Assembly: GCA_963580455.1 (NCBI GenBank)
Contig: OY756970.1
Coordinates: forward strand, 12,214,001-12,278,000
Source: Euonymus europaeus
Taxonomy: Eukaryota > Streptophyta > Magnoliopsida > Celastrales > Celastraceae
Direction: 5' to 3'
DNA: 64,000 nucleotides
Shown: piece after piece, positions 1 to 11,607 of the stretch
Layout: each line of letters begins with the position of its first letter
Numbering within the stretch: position 1 is the stretch's first letter
Made by a program: the position numbers and the translations under genes
The notes under the pieces: model-generated
Database searches by the model: none
Told to the model about the DNA's origin: nothing
What the model saw: only the letters and a program-made list of their open reading frames with translations

Positions 1-89
1 AGAATGAAACAAAGTTATCTAGGTGGGTTGTCTCCCACCAAGCACTTTAGCTATAGTCTAGGCGAGACTTAGCCTTTTTAGAAGCTAAA

Positions 90-877
90 TTAGTGATTTT
101 GGAAGCCCACTTTCGATGCATTGTGTTGAAGCGTTAAACTTCTTTTTTCCCTTTTTTCGAACATGACTCTCTTTTCTATCGATTTCTCTTCTTGTGTAGC
201 CGTAGGACTGAAGGTCAGTATGTCTTCATTACTTTCCATTGATATCGTGCCTTCATGCACATATATTTTCATCCTTGCCATCTTCATGAATGGTCGGCCC
301 AAAATTAGCCAAGCCTCTTCTCGATGACCTTGGTGATCCTGTATATCAAGTACTAAAAAGTCAATTGAAAAAATTAGTCCATGTACCTTAACTAAAACAT
401 CTTCTAGCACTCCCTTTGGATATCGAATAGATCAATCAGCCAGTTGGATGACCACATAGGTCTTTTTAAGTGTACCTACATTCAAACATTCAAAGATAGA
501 AAGAGACATTAAATTAACTGATGCACCCAAATCCAATAAAGCATGTCAAAATTTTAATTGGCTATGCAACAAGGTATTGTGAAACTGCCTGGATCTGTAA
601 GCTTTGGTGGCAATGACTTTGACAATTTGGCATTAGGCATTTCAGTTAGTTGGACCACCTCAATTTCATCCAGTTTCTTTGGTTCTGGCAACTCAAAAGA
701 TTCCACAGAATCATGTGATGTAATTAAAGCTTTGTTGGGTTCATCCTTTAGCTCTTTACTCGTATGTGGAATTTCCCTTTCTGATGACAGTGGCTTCCAA
801 TTCATCCTAAGTCGACTTGGGAATAAAATTAGAGGAGTATAGGGATTCTTAGCATAATATTGAGTGGCAGGATCCAA
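90..877 (-). pseudogene. Retrotransposon aspartic protease region (Athila-like)
   Basis: This region encodes a decayed retropepsin-like protease, which in these elements matures the Gag-Pol polyprotein. The upstream part (554-877) contains the family signature PPKLTDPGSFTIPC. After a frame change, the active-site motif DLGAS is readable near 530, followed by a downstream part (90-410) with the flap-region motif ILGRPFM. At least one frameshift and one in-frame stop (LAD-stop) separate these pieces. The protease of the second Athila element (63353-63880) has the same motif order, which supports the call. Confidence 0.75.
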
Positions 878-1482
878 AATTTTAGTTTTGGGCGCGCTTA
901 CAACGCTTGAGTGCTATAAGGGCATTTGAATTTGCCTATCTTCTGCGTCTGGGGTGCCCTTTTGGCAATTGAGCGTTGGAAAGGCGGAAGAATCTGCCAA
1001 CTCATCTGTAACTTCAATTTTTTTCACTTTTTCCTACATTTACAATTTCGTTAGCAATATCCAGATCATTTTTGACAAGTTTACCTCTCCGGATATGAAT
1101 AGACATGACTTGCTCAATGCTTCTGCAATCTTGGAACTTTTCCCGCTTATCTCTTGCTCAATGCTTCTGCAATCTTCCCCACTTGTACCTCCAATTTCTG
1201 CTGACTAATTGTTAATTGTCTTACCATATCCTCTAGCGAGGTAGAAGGAGTAGCTTGAGATGGGTTGTTCAGAGCATAAGGGTTTTGAATGTTTTGAGCA
1301 TTTTTCCATAAAAAATTTGGATGGGAATGTTGTCCCGGATGATAAAAGTTAGGATTATCATCATACCTTAGATTGGTTGAAGGAGTTCATCATGTAAGCT
1401 TGTTTTGCACAAATTCTGAAAAATCCACTCCTTGTGGGCATACAATAGTCACATGGCTAGGAACATGGCATATGGCGCATAG
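878..1482 (-). other. Decayed gag-protease linker
   Basis: This stretch lies between recognisable Gag and protease sequence in the same element. It probably held the end of Gag and the linker. No convincing reading frame survives. Short plus-strand frames at 558-842 and 954-1208 are antisense shadows. Confidence 0.5.
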
Positions 1483-2274
1483 CTATTGGTGTGCAACATG
1501 CCCATTCATGGCTAGTAGCATATCCAATTTGTTTGAAAGAGCAGCAACCTGAGAATTTTGTGGTAGAATATCAGAATTTGAAATCTCAAAAGCATTGTGT
1601 CTCTTACCTCTTACTTTAGTGTGTTGAGTTTCAATCGCTAGATTGTCAAACAAAGTGTGACATTTTTTTTGGAGTTTTATTTCTAATTGATCTCCTACAT
1701 AGTTATTAACTGCAGCCTTACTAGAAACGGTTAGTGCTTTATAGAATATACGCATCAACACTAAGATAGGTAAAGAGTGATGAGGACATTGAGTTAGAAT
1801 ACTGTTGAACCTATCCCATGGCTCCAAAAATGATTCATCATGTTGTTGTTCAAAGTGCATGATCTTATCTGTCAAAGCATCAATTTTCTATGTAGAGAAA
1901 AATTTACCAAAAATTTATTTCGAATTTTAGTCCATGAGTTAAGAGAACCTGACCTTAAACTGCTCAACCATGACTTTGCTTTGCCCTTCAATGTGTACGG
2001 GGAAGATCTTCATCTTTGAGTGCTCCTCAGTAACTCCCGCAATTAAAGATATGCTAGAACCCATACCAAAAATTTCATGAATATGATTTAAAGGGTCTTC
2101 ATAATTTAACCCATGAAAAGATGGCATCATATTAAAATGAACGGACTTGAGTTCATAATTCCTAGTAGACATAGAAAGTTTGATGCATGAAGGAGATTGT
2201 GGAATGGTGGGCATATTAAGATCACCAATTGTTTCAGCTGGAACGATTTTCGCCATTGCTCCGATGTTTGGCAA
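1483..2274 (-). pseudogene. Retrotransposon Gag (Athila-like)
   Basis: This is a Gag capsid-like protein remnant; such proteins package element RNA into cytoplasmic particles. Two open pieces (1939-2274 and 1483-1875) are in the same minus frame and are separated by several stop codons. The first contains the N-terminal capsid signature FHGLNYEDPLNHIHEIF. The second contains the conserved FEQQ-ESFLEPWDRF and CPHHSLP motifs of Ty3 Gag. No zinc knuckle is visible. It starts just downstream of a primer binding site, the expected position for gag. Confidence 0.8.
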
Positions 2275-2433
2275 CTTTTCTTCGTTGCTTTCGGTACCTT
2301 ACTTCTTGTGCCTTAAGAGTCCTTCGATATCGTTGATGTAAAGTTTCAAATCCTTTTTCAAAGACTGTCTCCCTTGCTTAAAATCTGAAATCAAAAGAAA
2401 GAAAGTTTAGCACAAATTTAGACTTAAACAAGT

Positions 2434-2449
2434 CTCCGACAACGGCGCC
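2434..2449 (-). other. Primer binding site, tRNA-Asp type
   Basis: The plus strand reads TCCGACAACGGCGCCA. This matches the 3' end of plant tRNA-Asp (ending GGCAACGGCGCCA) with two mismatches, so the minus strand carries the primer binding site of the element. It sits between gag and the LTR at 2457. Confidence 0.75.
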
Positions 2450-2456
2450 AAAAACT

Positions 2457-3240
2457 TGATGTTAAAATACTCACAAGTGCATAAGTGTACTATAGTAGTA
2501 CAAAAGGTGTAAGTACGAGGTCGGTCTCACAGTGACTAGTTCAGTCAAAGATGTACTTAATAAGCAAATAACAACAACTAAAATAAAAGGAATGTGATTG
2601 ATTTGTTAAGAAAAAGAGAAAACAAGAATTCACAACTTAACAATCAACGATAATAAAAGCCTAGGGCATGACCTTACCAAGAAATCCTATTATGAGCTAT
2701 AAAGGTCAAGCATTCAATATCAATTCCAATTCAAGGATTGATTCCTCACTCAATTATGTTGATCCATTGGTCGTGGCAAAAATATGTATTATTAGTATCA
2801 AATTAATCTTATTTGATGGTAGTCTTTAAATTAGCAAAAAAAAACCATTATGACTGGAAGAACTATAGCAACCAATTAATCTCCTAAACCCGGATCAGAG
2901 CATTCAACAATTAACCTTCTTAATTCTGATTCCACCAAAAGACATAAATACGGATTGCTTACGTGATTTGGCTAGATGAATATAATAAACAATACAATTG
3001 ATGATCAAGCAATTATGTAGAAATCATATTTTGGAGCATGACAATTAAGAACAAATATTGACAATTGAATTAAACACTCACAATAAAGATCAACTCATAA
3101 TATTCATGCTTGGATAGGTCAAACCCTAAATTTTTGTTTACTTAGCCATAAAATTAATACAAAAGAAAGGGAAGAAGAAACCATGAATTGATACACAAAA
3201 GTGGAAAAAGGAGGAAGAAAGGCTGTCTCACGAACGAGAG
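2457..3240 (-). repeat. 5' LTR of the Athila-like remnant (partial)
   Basis: The LTR edge next to the primer binding site starts TGATGTTAAAATACTC or, three bases later, TGTTAAAATACTC; I cannot choose between them. The interior has the direct motif around ACAAGTGCATAAGTGTAC that resembles the LTR-like motif at 56.23 kb. No coding frame is present. The far end is not defined and is probably truncated at the Copia boundary. Confidence 0.5.
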
Positions 3241-3252
3241 CAATTCCAACCT

Positions 3253-3963
3253 ATGCATAGTTTTGTAACCATTTTGCCATATTTTCCTAGCCTATTTCTA
3301 CTTGGTGCTCATATCCCTTCTAAACATTGGTATGATGCAATTAGCATAGCGGCACATATTATTAATCAGCTTCCCTCAAAGATCCTCAACTTTCAAACTC
3401 CATTACAAATGCTCGCTGATTATTTTCCCTTACCTACAATCTAGATGCTACCTCCTCGGGTTTTTGGGTGTGTAGCTTATGTCCACCTCCATAAAAATCA
3501 ACACCACAAACTTGATCCTTGTGTCCTATGGTGCATCTTTCTTGCGTATGGAATACATCAAAAATGGTACCATTGTCTAGATATATATACTAACCGCTTA
3601 TATGTTACCATGGATATTTCCTTCCTTGAGTCTGATATGTACTATTCCTCCTCATTCACTTCCCCACTTCAGGGGGTGGCTAACAATGAATTGTTGAATT
3701 GGCTGAACTTTAATAGCCAGGAACTACAACTTCATGTCACATCTAGTTTAGAATACCAACATGGGGTTGATGGGGCTGGAACTGATATTGGCTCACTTGA
3801 TCGTGGTATATGTGTTGCACCTGGAACAGAAACTGAAGTTGCACATGTACCACTAACAACCAAGAATATACTGGAATTGGACTCAGTTGAGGATAATAAT
3901 AATACCCCCACTCTCCGGTACACGTTGATATATCTCCCTCACTTGAGAATAATCTTTAGGTAA
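3253..3963 (+). pseudogene. Copia integrase C-terminal region
   Basis: The reading starts inside the integrase core C-terminal flank. Motifs include ISIAAHIINQLPSK, TPLQML, then PPRVFGCVAYVHLHKNQ, KLDPC and RLYVTMDISFLESDMYY. These are the standard Copia signatures that follow the DDE core and lead into the spacer before reverse transcriptase. One in-frame TAG (3442-3444) separates the first and second parts. The catalytic triad is absent because of the 5' truncation. Confidence 0.85.
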
Positions 3964-4189
3964 ACACTCTTCCTATAGCTTTAAATGCAATCGATAGTGG
4001 TGAATCTATTGGATATAACTTACGTTTTAGGCATAATTGAGGCAAGCCACATAATAAATATTCATCTAATGTTGAAGAACGAAAGTCAAGATATCCAATA
4101 GAAAACTATGTCTCCACCGAGAAATTATCTAAACCTCTCAAGACGTTGGCTCATGACATCTCTGTAAATCAGACTCCAACTAATATTCA

Positions 4190-5399
4190 TGAGGGGCTGG
4201 GACATCCAAAATGGACATTGGTTATAGAGGAGGAAATGGAAGCCTTAAACAAAAATCAAACATGGACGTTGGTTCCACTATCGAAAGGAAAAAAAACTTG
4301 TAGGTCGTAGATGGGTGTTCTCTATAAAGTACAAGGTGGATGGTTCTATTGAACACTATAAAGCACGACTGATAGCGAAGGGATACATGCAAACATATGT
4401 GGTCGATTATCAGGAAACTTTCTCATTGGTGGCCAAATTGAATACTATCTGAGTATTGTTATCTCACGCGACCAATCTTGACTGGCCATTGCACGAACTT
4501 GATATGAAGAACACATTCCTCCGTGGTTCTTGAAAAAGAAGTTTACATGGAGATCCCTCTATGATACATGAGTTCGTCGAATACCCTAAATGTGTGTAAG
4601 TTGCAACGAGCTTTATATGGGTTGAAACAGTCCCCTCAAGCATGGTTTGGATGATTTAGGTTCGCAATGAAGATATATGGTTTTAAACAAAGAAGCTCTG
4701 ATCACACCCTATTTTTAAAACATAGATTGGGTAAAGTTACAGTCTTAATTGTCTATGTGGATGATATCATTATCACAAGAAATGAAGGCTTCAAGAGTAT
4801 TTGGCAGTAGAATTTGAAATGAAAAATCCGGGGGTCTCAAGTAAGGGAGATATCAAAGGTTGATAGGGAAACTTATTTACTTATCGCTTACTCGCCAAGT
4901 TATTGCATATGCGGTTGGAGTCATGAGTCAATTCATGCACAATCCAATTAAAGATCATATGGAAGCAATAATGCAAATTCTTCAATATATGAAGTTCTCT
5001 CCCATAAGGGGATTGATGCTCTCTAAGAATAAAGGGGCTTTACAAGTAAATGGTTATACAGATTGGGTAGGAAATATTACTAACAGAAAATCTACCTATG
5101 GTTATTTCACATTTGTTGGCAGAAATCTTGTCACATTGAGAAGTAATAAACAAAAAGTGGTGGCGCTATCTAGTGCAGAAGCTGAGTTTAGAGGAATGGC
5201 TAAAGGTCTTTGTCATCTGTTGTGGCTTAAAAGACTTCTAACTGAAATCGGTATTGCACCCGTACCTAAGATGAATCTATTTTGTGATAGTAAGGCAGCT
5301 ATTGTTATTTCACAAAATCTTGCCCAACATGATCGGACAAAACACGTGGAGGTGGATCGAAATTTCATTAAGGTGAATCTTGAAACAAAAATAATTTGA
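4190..5399 (+). pseudogene. Copia reverse transcriptase and RNase H
   Basis: Reverse transcriptase homology begins near 4200 ([21 protein letters not shown]) and passes through several frameshifts and stops. The catalytic motif YVDD is encoded at 4754-4765. The RNase H part is open from 4860 to 5399, with GYTDWVGN, KSTYGYFTFVG, VALSSAEAEFRGMA and the late LFCDSKAAI and HDRTKHVEVDRNFI motifs. The end of the RNase H frame is shifted, and the remnant continues to a stop before the polypurine tract. It is clearly dead. Confidence 0.85.
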
Positions 5400-5514
5400 T
5401 TTCCATTTGTGAAGTCTGAAGATCACTTGGTGGATGTTCTTATGAAGGCTGTGTCCAGGAAGGATTTCTATCACTCACTCAACAAGTTGGACATGCAAGA
5501 CATTTATGCATCAA

Positions 5515-5526
5515 CTTGAGGGGGAG
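5515..5526 (+). other. Copia polypurine tract
   Basis: The sequence TTGAGGGGGAG directly precedes the LTR start TGTTGGAATG. This is the usual Copia plus-strand priming site and fixes the 5' edge of the 3' LTR. Confidence 0.85.
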
Positions 5527-5765
5527 TGTTGGAATGAGTGATTATAGGAAACTAATTGGAGAGATTATAGTGATTGATATGTTGTCCCGTGAATTAAGGA
5601 ATCCTATGACTTTTATGTAGTGTGGGGCATAAATATAGAGATGTGTTTATATAGTCTTGCATCTGTACGTGTAAAGTAGAGGAAAATTTTATGTTATATG
5701 AAACACTTGTTGATAATTTCTAGAAGAATTGAAAATGTCAAAAATAATGTAAATCCATTCCAATA
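5527..5765 (+). repeat. 3' LTR of the Copia element
   Basis: The LTR starts TGTTGGAATG and ends CATTCCAATA. These termini are inverted repeats apart from one mutated base, giving a 239-bp LTR. No second LTR copy is present because the element is 5'-truncated, so no target duplication can be checked. Confidence 0.8.
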
Positions 5766-6415
5766 ACTTAGAGTGTTCTATCTCCAATTGTATCAGCCCA
5801 ATATTTTTACAATCGCAATGGCGATTTCGATGAACAAACTTGATATCAGCTCAAGTGAAAGTGGTAAAAATTACACTAAAAGAGTCTAATCCAAAACATG
5901 TATTTCAGAAATAAAGAACAAATAGTTTATCCAGTCTTCAATAACACTAACTATAAAGCATCAAAAGTTGTAAACGTAGGCTAGCAAAATAGCCATAATC
6001 AACACATTCATAGTTCATTTAAATGAATTCCATTTAGTGCAAATAGCAAATAAATGATGTACTATAAGAGAAAACTTAATAAAATTAAGGACCCCTTTTC
6101 AGCAGAGGGCCATTAACTTAAAATGCAACAAATGAACCAAGGTCCATCACAAAGTACTCAAAACAAGACTACTACTTTTGCATAAATTAAAGCTCACACA
6201 CGTTATATTCTATACCCATAATAATTGCTTCAAAAATGACGTTCAAATATTGTAACCTATTTCGCAGCATGCACCTTCACAATTAAGTGCAGGATAGAGG
6301 GGTTCTTAGGAAAAATGGGGTTTGTGAGAATGGTGCAGGGAGGAGAGCGGAGGAGCTGAAAGGCAATGGATGAAAAACAGTTTCTTTGAGGAAAGAGGGT
6401 TTCTTGAAGCAATTG
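5766..6415. other. Non-coding AT-rich stretch
   Basis: No coding frame, RNA gene or repeat that I recognise. It forms the left flank of the next solo LTR. Confidence 0.5.
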
Positions 6416-6420
6416 AGGAA

Positions 6421-7620
6421 TGTTGGTTTTAATGTGACAATTTTGTGATGTGACATGTATAATTGCATGGTGTTTACGTACTTAGCTTGGATGTGTTATT
6501 GTATGGCTTAGTGCATTTGATGTTTTACTCAATTAAAGTGGACTTTGCATGGATAAGCATCACACATGTTTTGTATTTATGATAATCTCATGCTTTTATA
6601 AATAATATCTTAATAATATAATGGTAAGTCCATGATAAAATCATGATAATACCATGTGTGTCGTGCTTGTGTATTGACGCCATGTATATTGATTAAATGT
6701 CATATTGTGGATCTGTTTACTTAATTATGAGATGTTAGCTTTTACTTAATCCATGGGTTTTGCTATTGGACTTTAAAAGTCATGTTGCTTGTGTTGACTA
6801 CGTGTGGAATATATCTTGTTTATACGGGTCTCAACAAAAGACTTTAGTGTGTGCATGTGATTAAAGTGTTTAAGTCATACAAAAGGTTAATCATTGAATT
6901 CATGCATGACTTTAATTACTCTTAGAATTATGGAGGTATTTGATGTCTTGTAAGATCATATTCATATCAATAAATCTCATATGTTGTTTTGATTTATCTA
7001 CAAGTGTTGTTTGTTTTATCTGAAATTCTTTTCAGGTGATAAGTGTGTTTGCCATTCCATGCAAAAGGGAGATATATCCTTCAAGGTTCATGTGATTTAT
7101 AAAATAGTTGGTGTAGGTTTCATTTAGGGTTATGGAAGCTACATATGTCATATTGATGGACATTCTTTTGCTTCTCTTTGTGTTAAATTCTCTCATAATT
7201 TTTGATATTTTCTTGAGTGAGATCTTGAGTGGATAAGTGAAGAGAGAATTAAAGTGAGGACTTGTTGTTCTAGTTGGTGTCTTTTCAAATAGGTTCAACT
7301 ATATTGTTGAAGGAGAAGGAGTTGTCCGTTGATCATGACGTTTTTTGGAGGAGCAAAAAATAAGCCTACCAAGTTGGGTTGAGTGTTGAGTAGAAGCAAA
7401 CATTGAATGAGATGTACGATCGACATCTTTAGGTCAAAGATAGGGTTGTAGTCTTGATTTGTGATTAGTGGATTTTTTTCAAGGTTGGTCACTCATAGAC
7501 TCAAGGTTTTTTCCAGTTAGGTTTCTTTGTTAAAACTGTGGTGTTCTTATTTGTTTATTTTCAGCAATTGTTTCCATATTTCGTTGACTAATGATCTTGG
7601 TGAGGTACAACAAACTTTCA
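6421..7620 (+). mobile_element. Solo LTR, 1200 bp, imperfect target duplication AGGAA/AGAAA
   Basis: The unit starts TGTTGGTTTTAATGTGACAA and ends GTACAACAAACTTTCA. It is flanked by AGGAA (6416-6420) and AGAAA (7621-7625). It is a longer relative of the solo LTR at 31360-32019: both share the first about 250 bp and the last about 250 bp, with a length difference of about 540 bp in the middle. No internal element sequence is attached. Minus-strand frames at 7032-7492 fall inside it and are not genes. Strand is assigned arbitrarily to the shared orientation. Confidence 0.8.
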
Positions 7621-7625
7621 AGAAA

Positions 7626-8379
7626 GCTCGATAAGTAAAGAAATTATATGTTTGGAATTGGGAGGGAGCTAGGAAGAAGAAAGCAGAGTGAGAATGACAT
7701 TGACAATGGTTATCGATGACTTCACATCATTGACAGTAAGAGTGGTATTTCATAACTTCGGTCAATTATCTTAAATATTGGTAGGCTCATCTGGTGGTTG
7801 TCTTTTAAATTTGTAATCCAACGGTGCACGTTTGGATCGAGAAAGGGTGGGGTGGGATACGGAATAGCCTATTACTTGGATGGGCCTTCTCAATAGGCCT
7901 GTCTTGCATAAATTTTCAATTCTATTGAGCCTCATGCATAGTGTCCATAATTTAATAATCTATTTTTTTTAATCCAACCCTTCAACTGTGTGGGTCTCAC
8001 AGTTTGATGGTTAAACCCCAATTCTTATTGGGTTGATGAGTGACAGATCCCATTTTTGTATGAAAAAGTGGTTAAATTGGCACTTTTTTCAAAAGGTTCG
8101 ATGATTAAGTTGAAACATGTTATCATTGAGTGAGTGGCTAAAATGAAACATATACCATCTTTTGGTGAGCCCATGTACTATTGACCTAAATAGTTTTTAA
8201 TGAAAGAAAATAGAGACAATGTGTAGGGGCTTAAAATTGCCAAATCATAATTTAAATAATAATAAAGTATAATTATTTTAGGTGTATTTACTACAATCTT
8301 TAATTAACATTAAGAGGCTACAGTATGAGGTTATAGAAATTAGGGTTCTAAACCATGAATATATCAACATAAAAAATCA
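7626..8379. other. Non-coding stretch
   Basis: Nothing coding or clearly repeated is visible. It includes the right flank of the solo LTR. Confidence 0.4.
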
Positions 8380-8693
8380 ACCAACCAAGAATCATCATGT
8401 CAATCAATCCTCCATAGGTCGCCACCAGTTTAAACGCCGGGCACAAATCATATGTCTATTGGTGAGCTCACTCACCATCAATTCTGGCACATGAAGGATT
8501 GACTGTTGACGTGTTCACAACCACCTCACACAAGATTTAGGCTCGGTCTACAACCGGCCCACATGAAAATCACTTGGCCTTGTCGCACCAATACCTTGGC
8601 AACACACCTTCCTTCCACGTGACATCAAACAATCCTAAGGGATTATGATTCCATACCTAATCTCCCCATGCATCGATCTAAAATGCATGTCCA

Positions 8694-8724
8694 CATGTGT
8701 GTGTGTGTATATATATATATATAA
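8694..8724. repeat. (TG)n(TA)n microsatellite
   Basis: An uninterrupted GT run changes into a TA run within the LTR remnant. Confidence 0.9.
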
Positions 8725-9465
8725 CATCCTACATCTATACTCATTCTACATGATGCGTGATCAAGAATGAGCCATGTTCAATATATAAATTGGGGTATGA
8801 AATCTCACAATTGACCAATATCAAAATCACATATAAGGATTGTTCTTCCTTGAAAGCAAGTAAGGCAAGAACCAACTTTGAAGATCAATGAATAAATTCA
8901 AAGGTTATTTAGATAAGGAAAAAGATTATGGCATCAAAGAAGGGTTAGTTTTCCCTACTTCATTATCAAGCAAAGGCTAGAAAATCAATAACCTAACCTT
9001 ATGGTTTTGGATTTTTCTCAACCTATCAATTTGGTAAAACCCAAACTCATTTCATCATACCCATAACCCTAATTTGGTATATCAATCACCAATTACTCAA
9101 AAAAAATCAAGATAATCTTACCTTTTTCGAAACCAAGGGTTTCCATATCATTGAACACCACCAATCCAAGCTCTCAACTCCAATCAACAAAAAAAATCTA
9201 GAAATATTACCATAAATAAGGCCAAATCAAAGCTTTATCCACAAACTCACCAAACTTATAAAACCCTAAGAATTTGGAATTAGAAATTACCCTAAATCTT
9301 GAGGGAAAAAAACTATTTCTTGATCTCAATTTAGCACCCTTGATTCTTCAAACTTCGCCAAAATCTCTCTTCCTCCTTTTCTCTCTCTTTCTTCCCTCTC
9401 TCAGCAAAACTTGCCTTTCTTTCTTTTAAATTTAGCTGCTGCACGTAGGAACAACGCATTTCTTT

Positions 9466-9529
9466 CACATATACATACATCCATACATCCATACATACAT
9501 ACATACACACACATACATATATATATATA
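9466..9529. repeat. (CATA)n/(TA)n microsatellite
   Basis: Repeated CATA/CATC tetranucleotides followed by a TA run. The other Tekay-like LTR (28.4 kb) also has TA runs near its start. Confidence 0.9.
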
Positions 9530-9590
9530 GAATATTATAATATTTAAGAAGTCTGAAAACTCGAACCCTTAAAATGTATGACAACAACGA

Positions 9591-10048
9591 AGAAATGTTA
9601 CATGGAACATATGGTAAAGTGAACAGCAATAAATATTACAATTATTAACAAATTATTTTTCTCCAGCTAATTCAAAAGGCAAAAGAGACAGTCGTAAGGA
9701 CTAAAAGCTAAAGCAGTATTCCCAAAAAAGGAGCAAAACTCATTTTCTTATGATAAGGGATAAAAAAAAAATATGATGCTTTGCCCAGGAAAAAAGAATG
9801 CAGCAGCAAAACTGCTGAAAGAACAAGTGAAAAGCAGTAAAACTTTCAATGAATGCAATCAAGAACATCTATGGAATGATAAAGCATATAAGAATTTTCT
9901 AAATATAAATTTCAGAAAAATTAGATAATCCCTACCATTGCAGTCCTACTTTCACCCCAAAATCAACGTACTTCAGTATAAACCAAAAAGTCAGTAAGGA
10001 AAACCATTGTATTCTAGTTAGGTAGAAGAAAAAAGATAAACAATACTT
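9591..10048. other. Non-coding stretch
   Basis: No gene or known repeat is seen; A-rich sequence. Confidence 0.4.
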
Positions 10049-10190
10049 GTGCATAAGGCTCCCACAGTTGACAGGGTTAGGGATAAGCAGAATGTATGCG
10101 GACCTTTTCCTGACATAATATGTAAAGGCGATTTGCATGAATTGAACATCTAACCTCTAGGTTGCACCATTGCAACTCACCATTGGGCCA
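10049..10190 (-). mobile_element. Au-type SINE (degenerate)
   Basis: Read on the minus strand this follows the plan of plant Au SINEs. It starts with GGCCCAATGGTGAGTTGCAA (A-box region), then GGTGCAACC and a degenerate B box (TGTTCAATTC), a middle part with AAGGTCCGCATACATTCTG, and the 3' motif GGGAGCCTTATGCAC. SINEs are non-coding and move using LINE enzymes. No clear T-rich tail or target duplication remains. Confidence 0.6.
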
Positions 10191-10459
10191 CATTTGAGGA
10201 GAACAAAATTCATAGCAAGGTTTGAGGTACAACAAATAGGGATTGCAATTTCTCATATCTTGCAAGCTAGTAGGAAAATATTGAACAAATACAGAAACAT
10301 TATTTCTCAATTACCCAAGACAATAATGAATATAATAGAGAACGCTTTTGAGCATTAAGAAGCAGTGCACATTGAGATTACAAAATACATAATTCTGATA
10401 CAACTACTTATCCATTCACTAAAAATGACCTACTACTGTAAAACATGGATCTCTCTCTT

Positions 10460-10495
10460 CCCCCCCCCACCCCCCCCCCCCCCCCCTCCCCCCCC
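10460..10495. repeat. C-rich homopolymer tract
   Basis: Thirty-three C in 36 bases, broken only by one A and two T, followed by a pyrimidine-rich stretch. The minus strand carries the matching G runs. Confidence 0.95.
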
Positions 10496-10649
10496 TCATC
10501 TTTTTCTTTTATTTTCTTTTCCTTTATCCTTAATCCTTGATTAGTGACATGTAATCTCTTCACGGTAAGGACATATGGGATGACCCACAATAAACCCTAG
10601 GCACTGGCAATCACCAGCATTCCACAAGTAAACAAAGGTAAACAACCCC

Positions 10650-10756
10650 ATGCACAAAGCTCCAGCAGTGGGCATGATCAGGGAAAGACAAAATGCATGT
10701 AAATTTTACCCCCACATAATATGTGAGTTGCATCTTGCAACTCTACTATTGGGCTA
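10650..10756 (-). mobile_element. Second Au-type SINE (more degenerate)
   Basis: On the minus strand it reads AGCCCAATAGTAGAGTTGCA, then TTATGTGGGGGTAAAATTTACATGCATTTTG, and ends GGAGCTTTGTGCAT. This is the same order as the SINE at 10.05-10.19 kb and the Au family, with an internal deletion around the B box. Confidence 0.5.
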
Positions 10757-11607
10757 TATGTTCGCCAACTTGCCATAACCCACAAGCAATAGTCAAATTT
10801 TAATATTCACGAGATGCATTTTTACCCAAGACCTCCTAATCAATTAAGGCTAGTTCAACAGCTCCACTCCTGTATTACTAGGCTACCATTAGCAAGTGAA
10901 TTGGCATATCTGAACTAGATAGCGAATCTTTTCAGTATAATTAAATGATATAAACAAAACTGTAAGCATTGCACATTTATGGATAAAAAGAATGAAATGT
11001 AATAATTGGAATAAGACAAAATCCACATTAGTACAACTAGATAAAAACAATGCACATTACATTTAACATAGAGCTAATTTAACAGCTAAAGTTGAACAGT
11101 TGAGCATACTTTGTCCAATCCGACAACCAAATCACCACAACTTTGTACACAAAAAGCAAATAGTTACAAATAGCATGATCTTCCTGAGGAAAACCCTCTA
11201 CCTCTACATAATGCAAGTTAAAATAGATATGCTTACAATATTCAGAAGTGAATAGAAGATGAATTTTGTTGTAGTTGTGTTCATAGGTTCTACCAAAATG
11301 ATTTCCATTTGGTATGCAAACAAATTCTACACTAGTAATAGAACCAAAACATTGAGTTTCACACAGTTCAAGTCAGGGTAAGAGAATGAATCGGATTTAA
11401 TGGTTTTATATGTACTGTTTTTCAGCTTACATGGAGAAGGCAACAAAAATGAAACCAATAAATCATAGCAAGTTCGAACATTAAAGAAATAAAGTAATAT
11501 GGAACAAGAAACACAAATTACGAACCCAATAATACCTAGCAATGTGAGTAGAAGAACAAAACATTGTAAGTGGAAACGATTTCTGAATCTCAAATTTATG
11601 TGCACAG
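10757..11607. other. Non-coding stretch
   Basis: No coding frame I can support. It could be intron sequence of the Alfin-like fragment, since a splice acceptor lies at its right end. Confidence 0.4.

Larger units (their letters stand above)
1..3240 (-). mobile_element. Truncated Ty3/Gypsy (Athila-like) retrotransposon, 5' half
   Basis: On the minus strand the order is LTR-like sequence (2457 to about 3240), primer binding site, gag, then aspartic protease, after which the window ends. The same domain types occur in the Athila element at the other end of the window, so I assign both to that clade. The high-coordinate boundary is vague. Copia homology on the opposite strand begins near 3240, which suggests that the outer part of this LTR was cut there. 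Stops and a frameshift make it non-coding today. Confidence 0.75.
3241..5765 (+). mobile_element. 5'-truncated Ty1/Copia retrotransposon
   Basis: This is a Copia pol remnant read on the plus strand: C-terminal integrase, reverse transcriptase, RNase H, a polypurine tract and the 3' LTR. Gag, protease, the catalytic part of integrase and the 5' LTR are missing. The 5' edge is set where homology to integrase begins and is approximate. Domain order matches Copia (integrase before reverse transcriptase), unlike the Ty3 elements elsewhere in the window. Confidence 0.85.
8380..9590 (-). repeat. Tekay-like LTR remnant, inverted copy of the LTR at 37.4-39.3 kb
   Basis: The reverse complement of about 8700-9200 aligns well by eye with 38030-38430. 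Shared runs include GAGTAATTGGTGATTGATAT, CCAAATTGATAGGTT and ACCATAAGGTT, followed by the motif around the GATAACGAGGTAG box, and later GCATCATGTAG. On the minus strand a plausible LTR start lies near 9590 (TGTCATACATTTTAAGGG). The low-coordinate edge is a guess. There is no coding content. Confidence 0.65.

Noticed and set aside
7032..7492. Two minus-strand open frames
   Set aside because: They lie inside a solo LTR defined by TG...CA ends and a near-matching target duplication, and have no known motif.
10408..10590. Minus-strand frame rich in Gly
   Set aside because: It is the translation of the G runs opposite the C-rich tract.
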